From Planctomycetaceae bacterium (GTDB taxonomy: Bacteria; Planctomycetota; Planctomycetia; Planctomycetales; Planctomycetaceae): DNA of 6,103 nucleotides. Under the pieces are notes generated by a model. It did no database searches. It saw only the letters and a list, made by a program, of their open reading frames with translations, and was not told where the DNA came from. Every line of letters starts with the position of its first letter. The stretch's first letter is position 1. Below, piece after piece: positions 1 to 5,736 of the stretch. Where the stretch lies: contig JALTOP010000163.1 of assembly GCA_027000105.1 (NCBI GenBank), positions 1 to 6,103 of the forward strand, given 5' to 3'. The position numbers and the translations under genes are program-made.

Positions 1-632
1 TACTCCTCCCAGCCCGCGTGACAGGTCCAGCCCTCAACAACCCGTGCATTGACCGATGCCGCCGGATCATCTGAATGGAAAGTCGCGGTTGTAATTCCTC
101 CCTGGCTCAAGCCCATCAGAAAGACGTTTCGGCGATCTACCCAACCCAATTTTTTCGCTTGCACGATGGCGTAACCGGCATCGTACTGCCTCATTTTCAA
201 GGTCGGTCGATAGAGTCCCCCCTGATGTTTTTTGACATCGCACGATTGAGGATATTTTCTGCGGGCAAAACTGACCGGAGCAATGACGGCAAAACCGTTT
301 CGGGCCAGAAAATCGATTCGCTGGTAAGTCCCTTTCCAAATGCCGGAACAGCCATGCGGATAGATGACCGTCGGGTACTTTTTCCTTTTCGGTATATCCG
401 CCCGCCTCAAGTTGTGCATGGTCGTTTTGATCATTCCGGAAGAAGCGGGAATCCTCACCAATGCCGCCTGCCATGTCCGTTCGATTTCCAGCGGATCCGA
501 CCAGTCATGTTCCGACATTTCCTGCGGGTCTGTAAATTTTTTGGTACTGTTGTGATAACCCTGTGCGTAAACGCCCCTGTCTGCAAAGACAAGAACGAAC
601 AGCACCAGCCATTTTTTCACGAAAAGATCCAT
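1..632 (-). CDS. Secreted dienelactone-hydrolase-like alpha/beta hydrolase, 3' part missing
   Basis: The gene enters from the left edge and runs leftwards; 210 codons are visible and the C-terminus is outside the window. The product starts MDLFVKKWLVLF, a signal peptide with cleavage probable after VYA (residues 21-23). An HGCSG segment at 93-97 fits the oxyanion-hole loop, and GLSQGG at 174-179 is the nucleophile elbow, with Ser176 as predicted nucleophile. A Cys at 131 in a CD context and the NGFAVIAPVSF strand at 112-122 resemble dienelactone hydrolase family members. The catalytic Asp and His should lie beyond the edge. The ATG at 632 was chosen because AAGGA sits about 8 bases upstream and the signal peptide begins there; an in-frame ATG at 650 has its purine run too close. 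Substrate unknown, probably an ester. Divergent from the transglutaminase-like gene. Family call fairly sure; substrate not. Confidence 0.85.
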   Translation of the reverse strand, partial: MDLFVKKWLVLFVLVFADRGVYAQGYHNSTKKFTDPQEMSEHDWSDPLEIERTWQAALVRIPASSGMIKTTMHNLRRADIPKRKKYPTVIYPHGCSGIWKGTYQRIDFLARNGFAVIAPVSFARRKYPQSCDVKKHQGGLYRPTLKMRQYDAGYAIVQAKKLGWVDRRNVFLMGLSQGGITTATFHSDDPAASVNARVVEGWTCHAGWEE

Positions 633-667
633 TGAACCATCCTTCACCATTTCCTTAGTGGAATGTC

Positions 668-696
668 TTGTGCCCAGGAAGTGAATTCAGGATACT
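668..696 (+). promoter_or_regulatory. Candidate sigma70-type promoter for the transglutaminase-like gene
   Basis: TTGTGC (668-673) and GATACT (691-696) are separated by 17 bases. The -10 matches consensus at four of six positions and the -35 at three. Transcription would start near 703, giving a leader of about 100 bases containing the tandem decamers. The -10 overlaps the left arm of the inverted repeat at 688-722. Confidence 0.3.
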
Positions 697-722
697 GGAA
701 CGGGTAAGGCAATTCCATCCTG
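688..722. repeat. Bulged inverted repeat (possible operator or leader hairpin)
   Basis: CAGGAT (688-693) pairs with ATCCTG (717-722) and GGAA (697-700) pairs with TTCC (713-716). This gives ten base pairs with a three-base bulge (ACT) and a 12-base loop. No T-run follows, so a terminator is unlikely. It could be an operator for a dimeric regulator or an RNA hairpin in either leader. The right arm is itself a copy of the decamer repeated at 731-750. Confidence 0.4.
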
Positions 723-730
723 TGGACGGA

Positions 731-750
731 TTCAATCCTGTTCAATCCTG
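731..750. repeat. Exact tandem decamer, two copies
   Basis: TTCAATCCTG occurs twice head to tail at 731-740 and 741-750. A one-mismatch copy, TTCCATCCTG, lies at 713-722. The ten-base period would place two copies on the same face of the helix, which suits cooperative protein binding, but a simple slippage duplication is equally possible. Confidence 0.6.
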
Positions 751-762
751 CGGGCAAAATGT

Positions 763-791
763 GTTACACCCCAGAAATTCAAACAGATCAA
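763..791 (-). promoter_or_regulatory. Candidate sigma70-type promoter for the hydrolase gene
   Basis: On the minus strand, TTGATC (791-786) and TGTAAC (768-763) are separated by exactly 17 bases; each matches its consensus hexamer at four of six positions. Transcription would start near 756 and run through the decamers before reaching the ATG at 632. Judged on sequence match alone. Confidence 0.3.
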
Positions 792-804
792 CGATAAGTC
801 AATA

Positions 805-2475
805 ATGAAACACCTGTTTTTATTCCTCCTGCTTGTTTCACTCAGCAAGCCGCTCTACTCCCAGACCGTGGAGTTGCAGACGGAACAGATCGTGCTGGAA
901 AAGGGGGGCCACGAAGTCAGCGAGTTGATCAATCCCAACCACATCAAGCCGCTGGGGGGCTACGGGTACATGGCGACTGTGCAACTGAGTCGCCCCGGGG
1001 ACAAACAGGGGAAATCGCCATGCGTGCTGCTTGAAGACGGACAACCGCTGCCCCGGCCCGGTTCGTCCCATCGTCAAATCATCGAACTTGGTCGCGGAAG
1101 GTACAGTCATTGGACCGAGACAACGCTGTACTTTTCCGCCTCCGATTCCAGCGATCCCCGCAAAAACCATCGGCGTTACGAACTGGTCAGCAAGGAGTAT
1201 TTTATCCACAAGTTGGCGAAAGTAACGGCCACATCGAAGGAATCGCTGTTCCAGGTTCGGGCAAACGAAAAGGCAGGCATCCGCATGGTGCGTTTGACCT
1301 TCACCAACCGGGACGACCGACTAAAAGTCATTCCCCATCTGAAACACCAAGGGGATCCCGATTTGACGAGTATCGAATCAATTTTGAACAGCATTCTTGA
1401 AACCGGAATGAGTGACGAGCAGAAATGCCTGGCGATCTGGAAAATGCTTGTTGATTGGCGGTATCACCACTATCCGGCTGAGGGTGGGGCAGAAATCCAC
1501 GACCCGGTGAAGTTTCTGAATGTTTACGGCTACGGTTTCTGTGACGACAGTGCTGCGACTTTCAGCGTACTGGCCAAAGCGGCCGGGATAAAATCACGTA
1601 TTCATGGTCTATCCGGACATGTTGTTGCAGAAGCGTACTATAACGGTGCATGGCACATGTTCGACCCTGATCATCAAGTCGTTTATCGTACCGAAGACGG
1701 CAAGATCGCCAGTGTTGCCGATCTGGAAAAACGACCACAGATCATCACAGCGAAACCGAAAGATCCGATCGGCAGCGACTCACGCCTCATCGCAAAGCTT
1801 TATACTTCAACATCCAATAACGTGGCGTATGATCCACTCACAGAAAAATCGAAGCCATTACGGCCCATACTCGGCCCGGGGGACCGGGTTGTTTACGATT
1901 TCACCCGGCACGATCGAATTCACAGTCTCCGCTATCCTGAAACGGTGTTGCCTCCCCGTTTTGGAAATGGAAAACTTCTTCAAAAAAGAAAACCATCTGA
2001 AATGACGCAGATGAACAACGACCGCCTGTTTGAAGTCAGTTGGCCTTACGTGATTCTGGGAGGAAGACTGCTTCTGCCAGACGATGTTGATGCATCGAAA
2101 ATGGGAATCGCCATTTCACGGGATCGTAAGCAGTGGACTCCGCTGAAATTCACGAAAACGGAAGATCGCCAATTTGCGTCATTCAATTCCTGGATCGACC
2201 AACAATCTTCCGCGATTTACAACTACTGGATTAGAATCCACGCTGTGAAAAAAGGCCACTCAAAGAATACTGATCCCGTAACCTTCTGCGACCCTGCAAC
2301 CTTCTGTGACAGTGTGACTATCCAGACCGATTTCCAATTCGCACCGTTGGCCCATGCCCCTGTACGAGGTGGGATCAATCATTATGAATTATCAGTGAAC
2401 CCGATCAATAACCAGCCGTTAAGTAAATGGCGAGGGCTTCAGGTTGAATTGGAGTGGGAAGAAATTCGGCAGTAA
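805..2475 (+). CDS. Exported transglutaminase-like domain protein
   Basis: A 556-residue protein with an N-terminal signal peptide (KHLFLFLLLVSLSKPLYS, cleavage near residue 19). A transglutaminase-like core at about 200-295 carries the expected triad: Cys246 in GYGFCDD, His272 in SGHVVAEAYY and Asp287 in WHMFDPD. The spacing fits the papain-like transglutaminase superfamily, whose bacterial members include peptidases and amide-bond-forming enzymes, so the reaction cannot be settled from sequence. The N-terminal 130 residues contain a distinctive block (LEDGQPLPRPGSSH at 76-89, GRYSHW at 98-103, LYFSASDSSDPR at 108-119). The C-terminal part (about 405-550) looks beta-rich and may be a sandwich domain. 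An 18-bp in-frame duplication lies at codons 492-503. The ATG at 805 is supported by the signal peptide; the upstream purine run is weak. The next gene follows after 159 bp on the same strand. Confidence 0.88.
   Translation: MKHLFLFLLLVSLSKPLYSQTVELQTEQIVLEKGGHEVSELINPNHIKPLGGYGYMATVQLSRPGDKQGKSPCVLLEDGQPLPRPGSSHRQIIELGRGRYSHWTETTLYFSASDSSDPRKNHRRYELVSKEYFIHKLAKVTATSKESLFQVRANEKAGIRMVRLTFTNRDDRLKVIPHLKHQGDPDLTSIESILNSILETGMSDEQKCLAIWKMLVDWRYHHYPAEGGAEIHDPVKFLNVYGYGFCDDSAATFSVLAKAAGIKSRIHGLSGHVVAEAYYNGAWHMFDPDHQVVYRTEDGKIASVADLEKRPQIITAKPKDPIGSDSRLIAKLYTSTSNNVAYDPLTEKSKPLRPILGPGDRVVYDFTRHDRIHSLRYPETVLPPRFGNGKLLQKRKPSEMTQMNNDRLFEVSWPYVILGGRLLLPDDVDASKMGIAISRDRKQWTPLKFTKTEDRQFASFNSWIDQQSSAIYNYWIRIHAVKKGHSKNTDPVTFCDPATFCDSVTIQTDFQFAPLAHAPVRGGINHYELSVNPINNQPLSKWRGLQVELEWEEIRQ
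2278..2313 (+). repeat. 18-bp in-frame tandem duplication inside the transglutaminase-like gene
   Basis: Two adjacent 18-bp units (2278-2295, 2296-2313) encode VTFCDP and ATFCDS. Most of each unit is identical, with differences at the edges and one synonymous TGC/TGT change. The duplication doubles a Cys-Asp pair (Cys495, Cys501) in a likely surface loop near the C-terminus. Confidence 0.65.
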
Positions 2476-2634
2476 TCCTCTCCTCCTCATGCGTCGGGTG
2501 AAACTGTCTCCCTTCGTTTCGTGCACAATTAGATTCATTTACAATTAGAGGAAGCAACCCGTTCGGCGGATTACGTTGGGAGAATTTGTTTCAGTCAAAT
2601 ACATTCAACCCCTTTTCAGAAAAGAATCAACGCA
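2476..2634. promoter_or_regulatory. Intergenic spacer with possible promoter and 9-bp direct repeat
   Basis: This 159-bp gap separates the transglutaminase-like and PAL-like genes. ACAATTAGA occurs at 2525-2533 and 2541-2549, 16 bases apart. TACAAT at 2540-2545 overlaps the second copy and matches the -10 consensus at five of six positions, but no good -35 lies 16-18 bases upstream. No convincing terminator hairpin follows the stop at 2475, so read-through into the downstream gene is possible. Confidence 0.3.
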
Positions 2635-3702
2635 ATGCACAAGTGGAGCCATTCATATCGCGTATTCAGCCTGCTGATTGCAATCACGATTCCGTGTTTC
2701 TTTTTTCTGGCGGTCCCTGATGAAATAAAAGCCCAGAATCCCGGGTATGCCAAAGAACCGGTTATTGTCGAGTACGATGTCGATCCAACCTGGCCGCAGA
2801 TTCCGGATCACATCAGCCGCAAAGGCTGGGTTTCCGGCCTGGCGATTGATTCCCAAGGAGATATCTGGTTCTTCAAAAAAGGGCCTGATCCGGTTCAGGT
2901 TTATACTGCTGATGGGAAGTTTGTTCGTTCGTGGGGCAAGGGGAATTTTGTCAATCCGCATCAGTTGCGCATCGACCATGAAGGAAATATCTGGGTAGCC
3001 GATTTCGGACTGCATATCGTGCAAAAATACACGCCGGAAGGAAAGCTGCTGCAAACTCTGGGGACACGGGGCGAAAAGGGAGAAGACGAAACCCACTTCA
3101 ACATGCCAACCGATATGGCGATTACACCCGCGGGAGATATTTTCGTCACCGATGGTTACGGCAATCGCAGGATTGTACATTTCGACAAAACGGGCAAATT
3201 CATCAAGGCTTGGGGAAAGTACGGCTCGGGGCCGGGGGAATTTGTCCTGCCTCATGCGATTGTTCTCGACTCTCGGGGATTGCTGTATGTTGCAGATCGC
3301 AATAGCGGACGGATACAGATTTTCGATCAACAGGGAAAATTCATCGATCAGTGGACCGGTCTGATCATGCCTTGGGGACTTTCAATAACGAAAGACGATG
3401 AACTGTGGGTTTGTGGTTCCTCTCCCCATTGGTGGCGGCGTCATGGAAAATATCCCGAGTTCAAAGACCAGATTTTCATGAAAATCGATAGCCAGGGTCG
3501 CGTGAAAAGGATCTGGACAATCCCGTTGGGAGATATCGGCGATGACAAAAACAACCCCGATGTTTCCAGACTCAAACCGGGTGAGGCTGTCGGTATCCAT
3601 GCGATTGCCGAGGATGCAAAGGGAAATATCTACCTTGGCGAAATCTACAGTGAACGTGCCCAGAAATTTGTTCCCGTTCGCAGCAGAAGCAAATCGGAAT
3701 GA
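2635..3702 (+). CDS. Exported NHL beta-propeller, peptidyl-alpha-hydroxyglycine alpha-amidating lyase-like
   Basis: A 355-residue protein with a signal peptide (hydrophobic 10-27, cleavage near KAQ at 32-34). The rest consists of NHL-type propeller blades, seen as repeated GDIW/GNIWVAD/GDIFVTD/GLLYVAD/GNIYLGE strands. It aligns by eye with the catalytic core of peptidyl-alpha-hydroxyglycine alpha-amidating lyase (PAL), which cleaves hydroxyglycine-extended peptides to amide plus glyoxylate. Three His at blade starts, His109 (PHQLRID), His207 (PHAIVLD) and His322 (IHAIAED), match the zinc ligands. Tyr175 in DGYGNRRI and Arg222 in ADRNSGRIQ match catalytic positions. The Asp that follows the third zinc His in animal PAL is Ala323 here. 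No monooxygenase (PHM) domain is attached, so the true substrate is unknown and may not be a peptide. Start chosen by the signal peptide; the RBS is weak. It converges on the PilZ gene. Confidence 0.87.
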   Translation: MHKWSHSYRVFSLLIAITIPCFFFLAVPDEIKAQNPGYAKEPVIVEYDVDPTWPQIPDHISRKGWVSGLAIDSQGDIWFFKKGPDPVQVYTADGKFVRSWGKGNFVNPHQLRIDHEGNIWVADFGLHIVQKYTPEGKLLQTLGTRGEKGEDETHFNMPTDMAITPAGDIFVTDGYGNRRIVHFDKTGKFIKAWGKYGSGPGEFVLPHAIVLDSRGLLYVADRNSGRIQIFDQQGKFIDQWTGLIMPWGLSITKDDELWVCGSSPHWWRRHGKYPEFKDQIFMKIDSQGRVKRIWTIPLGDIGDDKNNPDVSRLKPGEAVGIHAIAEDAKGNIYLGEIYSERAQKFVPVRSRSKSE

Positions 3703-3837
3703 TCCAGCCCTCTGGCACAAAGCGGTCTGCACGCTCCAAAGCGGCCCACATAAGTGTCGAACTATTAAGGTCGACTAAGGTCGACAAAATTGAACTGTCG
3801 GGCGAACATTGGGAATATCAATGGCAAGGATGCCGTC
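3703..3837. other. Convergent intergenic spacer
   Basis: This 135-bp gap lies between the ends of the PAL-like (plus) and PilZ (minus) genes, where two terminators would be expected. I find only a weak four-base-pair stem (CGCT/AGCG around 3732-3743) and no U-run hairpin. CAAAGCGG occurs at 3718-3725 and 3737-3744, and a tandem decamer lies at 3766-3785. Termination may be Rho-dependent, or the transcripts may overlap; neither can be seen directly. Confidence 0.4.
3766..3785. repeat. Exact tandem decamer, two copies
   Basis: TAAGGTCGAC is repeated head to tail at 3766-3775 and 3776-3785. Each copy ends in the palindrome GTCGAC. It sits in the convergent gap with no gene across it. A slippage duplication is the simplest origin; a protein-binding role is possible but unsupported. 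Confidence 0.6.
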
Positions 3838-4257
3838 TCATTCGAGGTTCCGGTCACGAAGTCGGCCGGCGAACTTGACACCATATTCGATGAATTCTTC
3901 TCCCGGAAACTCCCTCATTCGGACAATTTCACCATTAAAAAATGCTTTTTCCGAGCCGCCTAATGGAATTCCAACAATGATGTCCGGACTTGGAAGCTCT
4001 CGCGGGTAAACAAAGCTCATCCCGCTGGAACTGACATCTCCCATGTAGGCGTTGAATGTCAGTTTTTCTCCCTCGAGTGTCTCAAGGGTTATTTCGACGA
4101 CACTGTGGCACAGTCGACGGGAATGTGCCCGTGAGGCTTTGTAGTGGCTTCCCGTACGTTCCTCATTCCGCTTCAGCGAATCAGGGATCCTCTGCACGGT
4201 TCGTTTCTGCTTCTCCGTGTATTGATCGACGCCGGGATATGCCTGATGAGTAATCAC
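3838..4257 (-). CDS. Stand-alone PilZ domain protein (c-di-GMP receptor)
   Basis: A 139-residue protein without signal peptide or membrane segment. The PilZ signature is complete: RAHSR at 43-47 fits RxxxR, and DVSSSG at 74-79 fits (D/N)xSxxG about 27 residues later. The beta-barrel continues through PDIIVGIPL (91-99), the FFNGEIVRM strand (106-114) and YGVKF (125-129), the usual end of the fold. The family binds cyclic di-GMP and controls motility, adhesion or exopolysaccharide output through a partner, which is not identifiable here. The first 40 residues are polar and charged and may be a flexible arm. The start is GTG at 4257: an in-frame TAG lies two codons upstream and AGGTG sits six bases before the GTG, so no longer form is possible. 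Divergent from the HtrA-like gene, convergent with the PAL-like gene. Confidence 0.88.
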   Translation of the reverse strand: MITHQAYPGVDQYTEKQKRTVQRIPDSLKRNEERTGSHYKASRAHSRRLCHSVVEITLETLEGEKLTFNAYMGDVSSSGMSFVYPRELPSPDIIVGIPLGGSEKAFFNGEIVRMREFPGEEFIEYGVKFAGRLRDRNLE

Positions 4258-4577
4258 TATCTACACCTGAAAATCACCATCTGTTACTATTATGTCTGTC
4301 AGGCGAAAAACCTGTTGCGTATTGCCTTGCTGCAACTTTCTGGTAAAAGTTATGTCAGAACGGGTGTTGGTGCGTAATAATTTTCGCAGGGGAGAGGAAT
4401 TTCCCTGAGACAGAAGTACCGGTCATAACGGCAATTCGGGATAGGCTGTTGCGACACCTGCCCTGTCTGCCTGAATTTGTCTGTTTACTTCTTCTACTTG
4501 AATGGCGTCGCAGCCGATTATTACAGGATTGCCGGGCTCTCCTGTCACTGTTTTTCAATAGAAAAAAAAGAAGAACC
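4258..4577. promoter_or_regulatory. 320-bp divergent intergenic region between the PilZ and HtrA-like genes
   Basis: No convincing gene is seen here; the frame of the downstream gene stays open back to an ATG at 4449, but that extension looks non-coding. For the PilZ gene, CATAAT on the minus strand (4294-4289) is a five-of-six -10 match about 32 bases before the GTG, with a poor -35. For the HtrA-like gene, TTGAAT (4498-4503) and TATTAC (4519-4524) are the best pair, but the spacer is only 15 bases. A hairpin lies at 4387-4407. I looked for a GEMM-type c-di-GMP riboswitch and saw no recognisable core. Confidence 0.45.
4387..4407. promoter_or_regulatory. Small hairpin in the divergent spacer
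   Basis: CAGGGGA (4387-4393) pairs with TTCCCTG (4401-4407), giving seven pairs including one G-T, with a seven-base purine-rich loop containing GAGGAA. It lies about 170 bases before the HtrA-like start. It could be part of a long leader; no U-run follows, so it is not a typical terminator. Confidence 0.3.
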
Positions 4578-5669
4578 ATGAAAAAATATCAACGCGAATT
4601 CCGGAGATCGCCCAAACGGGAACAGTTCCCCCCTTTGCTGCGGTTTCTGCCATCCTCGGTTTTGGTCATGGCCGTACTGCCGCTGATATGGACAGCCTGG
4701 GCAGAATCGGCTTGGGCAGAAGCGTTGGATTTCGATTCGACCCGACATGGCGTGAAACTCAAATCTGTTTTCACAGAAGTTGCCGCAAAGGCCGAGCATC
4801 TGGTTGTCCAGGTTGAAATCAATAGCGGAAAAAAATGCACTGGCACCCTGGTTGAAGTGAATAGCAGAAATGGAACAGGCATTATCGTTTGCAAAGCGAG
4901 TTTGTTGGGCGAATCGATATCAAAGCAGGATCAGTTTCGTTGTTGCGACGCAGAAAGAGTCTGGCGAAAAGCGGAATTCCTGGGATATGAAAAAGAACTC
5001 GACATGTGCTTTCTGAATGTTGACTTTTCAGACAGCAAACCGCTTCCGACGATCCCGATTGCGAAAACGATGAAAGCCGGACAGTGGCTTGTATCACTGG
5101 AATATGGACGGCGGCATCCTGGCGGTGTCGGAGTGCTGGGAGCAGAACCACGAACGATCGGATCTTCACGAGGCTTTGCAGGCTTGAACGTGGATGAAAC
5201 CGATCACGGTCTGGCGATCACGAAAGTCATGGCCAACAGCGGAGCCTCGCGAGCTGGTTTGAAAAGAGGCGATCATCTGATGGAATCAGAAGAAAAACAC
5301 GCAACAAAAAGGCGATGGTTCTCCAAACTGCTGCGTCAGTACGAACCGGGGGATTGGCTTCCGCTGCTTGCCAAGCGGGGCAACATGCTTATCCATGTCG
5401 ATCTTCAAATAGGAACTCCCTGGACGAGTACGTTCGAAAGACAGGCGGTGATGAACCGTTTTGGCAGTGATGTCTCTCGGCGCAAAACCGGTTTTCGATC
5501 CGTTCTTCAACACGATACCATCCTGCATCCTCAAAAATGCGGGGGGCCGATCGTGAATCTGCAAGGTGAACTGGTGGGTGTCAATATCGCACGAGCTGGT
5601 CGCACCGATACTCTGGCCGTTCCGATTCAGGAAATTATCGATACTGCGAAACAGTTCGAGAAAGAATAG
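4578..5669 (+). CDS. Exported HtrA-like trypsin-fold pseudoprotease with internal PDZ domain
   Basis: A 363-residue protein. The signal peptide has a long basic n-region, a hydrophobic core at 26-41 and likely cleavage after AWA (45-47). The trypsin-like half-barrel follows: GTGIIVCKASLL at 99-110 aligns with the catalytic-His strand of Deg/HtrA proteases, but the His position reads Ser108. LDMCFLNVD (141-149) matches the Asp strand and keeps Asp142. A PDZ domain (about 197-278) contains GLAITKVMANSGASRAGLKRGD-type motifs. Only after it comes KCGGPIVNLQGELVGVN (320-336), the nucleophile loop, with Cys321 where HtrA has Ser. The order is thus half-protease, PDZ, half-protease, unlike HtrA where PDZ is C-terminal. 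With Ser and Cys at the His and Ser positions, proteolysis is doubtful; peptide binding or chaperoning outside the membrane is more likely. Start 4578 was chosen over 4449 because the signal peptide begins there and AAGAAG lies just upstream. Confidence 0.82.
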   Translation: MKKYQREFRRSPKREQFPPLLRFLPSSVLVMAVLPLIWTAWAESAWAEALDFDSTRHGVKLKSVFTEVAAKAEHLVVQVEINSGKKCTGTLVEVNSRNGTGIIVCKASLLGESISKQDQFRCCDAERVWRKAEFLGYEKELDMCFLNVDFSDSKPLPTIPIAKTMKAGQWLVSLEYGRRHPGGVGVLGAEPRTIGSSRGFAGLNVDETDHGLAITKVMANSGASRAGLKRGDHLMESEEKHATKRRWFSKLLRQYEPGDWLPLLAKRGNMLIHVDLQIGTPWTSTFERQAVMNRFGSDVSRRKTGFRSVLQHDTILHPQKCGGPIVNLQGELVGVNIARAGRTDTLAVPIQEIIDTAKQFEKE

Positions 5670-5704
5670 GCTTCTCCCGCCTCGCCTTTCCAGCCGGTAA
5701 CAGC

Positions 5705-5710
5705 TATAAT
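5705..5710 (+). promoter_or_regulatory. Perfect -10 hexamer TATAAT
   Basis: TATAAT matches the sigma70 -10 consensus at all six positions and lies 36 bases after the HtrA-like stop. The -35 region 17 bases upstream reads TCGCCT, a poor match, so the site needs an activator, belongs to another sigma class, or is chance. Transcription would begin inside the hairpin at 5714-5736. Confidence 0.25.
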
Positions 5711-5713
5711 TCC

Positions 5714-5736
5714 CCTCACCTTGGGGAGGGGTGAGG
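5714..5736 (+). terminator. Candidate terminator hairpin after the HtrA-like gene
   Basis: CCTCACC (5714-5720) pairs with GGTGAGG (5730-5736), seven pairs with a nine-base loop. A second stem, GCAGA (5736-5740) with TCTGC (5746-5750), follows at once. There is only a short T-rich stretch in the second loop and no proper U-run, so intrinsic termination is uncertain. The G-rich arm resembles dispersed intergenic repeats, which a genome search could confirm. Confidence 0.35.

Larger units (their letters stand above)
633..804. promoter_or_regulatory. Divergent intergenic region with repeats and promoter candidates
   Basis: This 172-bp spacer separates the left-running hydrolase and the right-running transglutaminase-like gene, so it must carry both promoters. 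It holds three ATCCTG-type decamers, a bulged inverted repeat and two sigma70-like hexamer pairs, listed separately. The repeats lie between the two candidate promoters, where a shared regulator could act on both genes. That role is inferred. Confidence 0.6.

Noticed and set aside
75..635. Open frame on the plus strand (186 codons) and one on the minus strand at 67-474
   Set aside because: Both are shadows of the truncated hydrolase gene, which reads in a different minus-strand frame with a signal peptide and a GLSQGG elbow.
2551..2582. Hairpin between CCCG and TTGGG after the transglutaminase-like gene
   Set aside because: The arms do not complement beyond three bases and no U-run follows, so it was not called a terminator.
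2653..3330. 225-codon minus-strand open frame
   Set aside because: It is fully antisense to the clearly coding PAL-like propeller gene, with no recognisable motif.
4449..4577. 43-residue N-terminal extension of the HtrA-like protein from an ATG at 4449
   Set aside because: The extension has no family resemblance and would bury the good signal peptide that starts at 4578; a purine run precedes the ATG at 4578.
4258..4577. c-di-GMP riboswitch upstream of the PilZ or HtrA-like gene
   Set aside because: I looked for the GEMM-type core and a paired tetraloop/receptor arrangement and found neither on either strand; only a simple hairpin is present.
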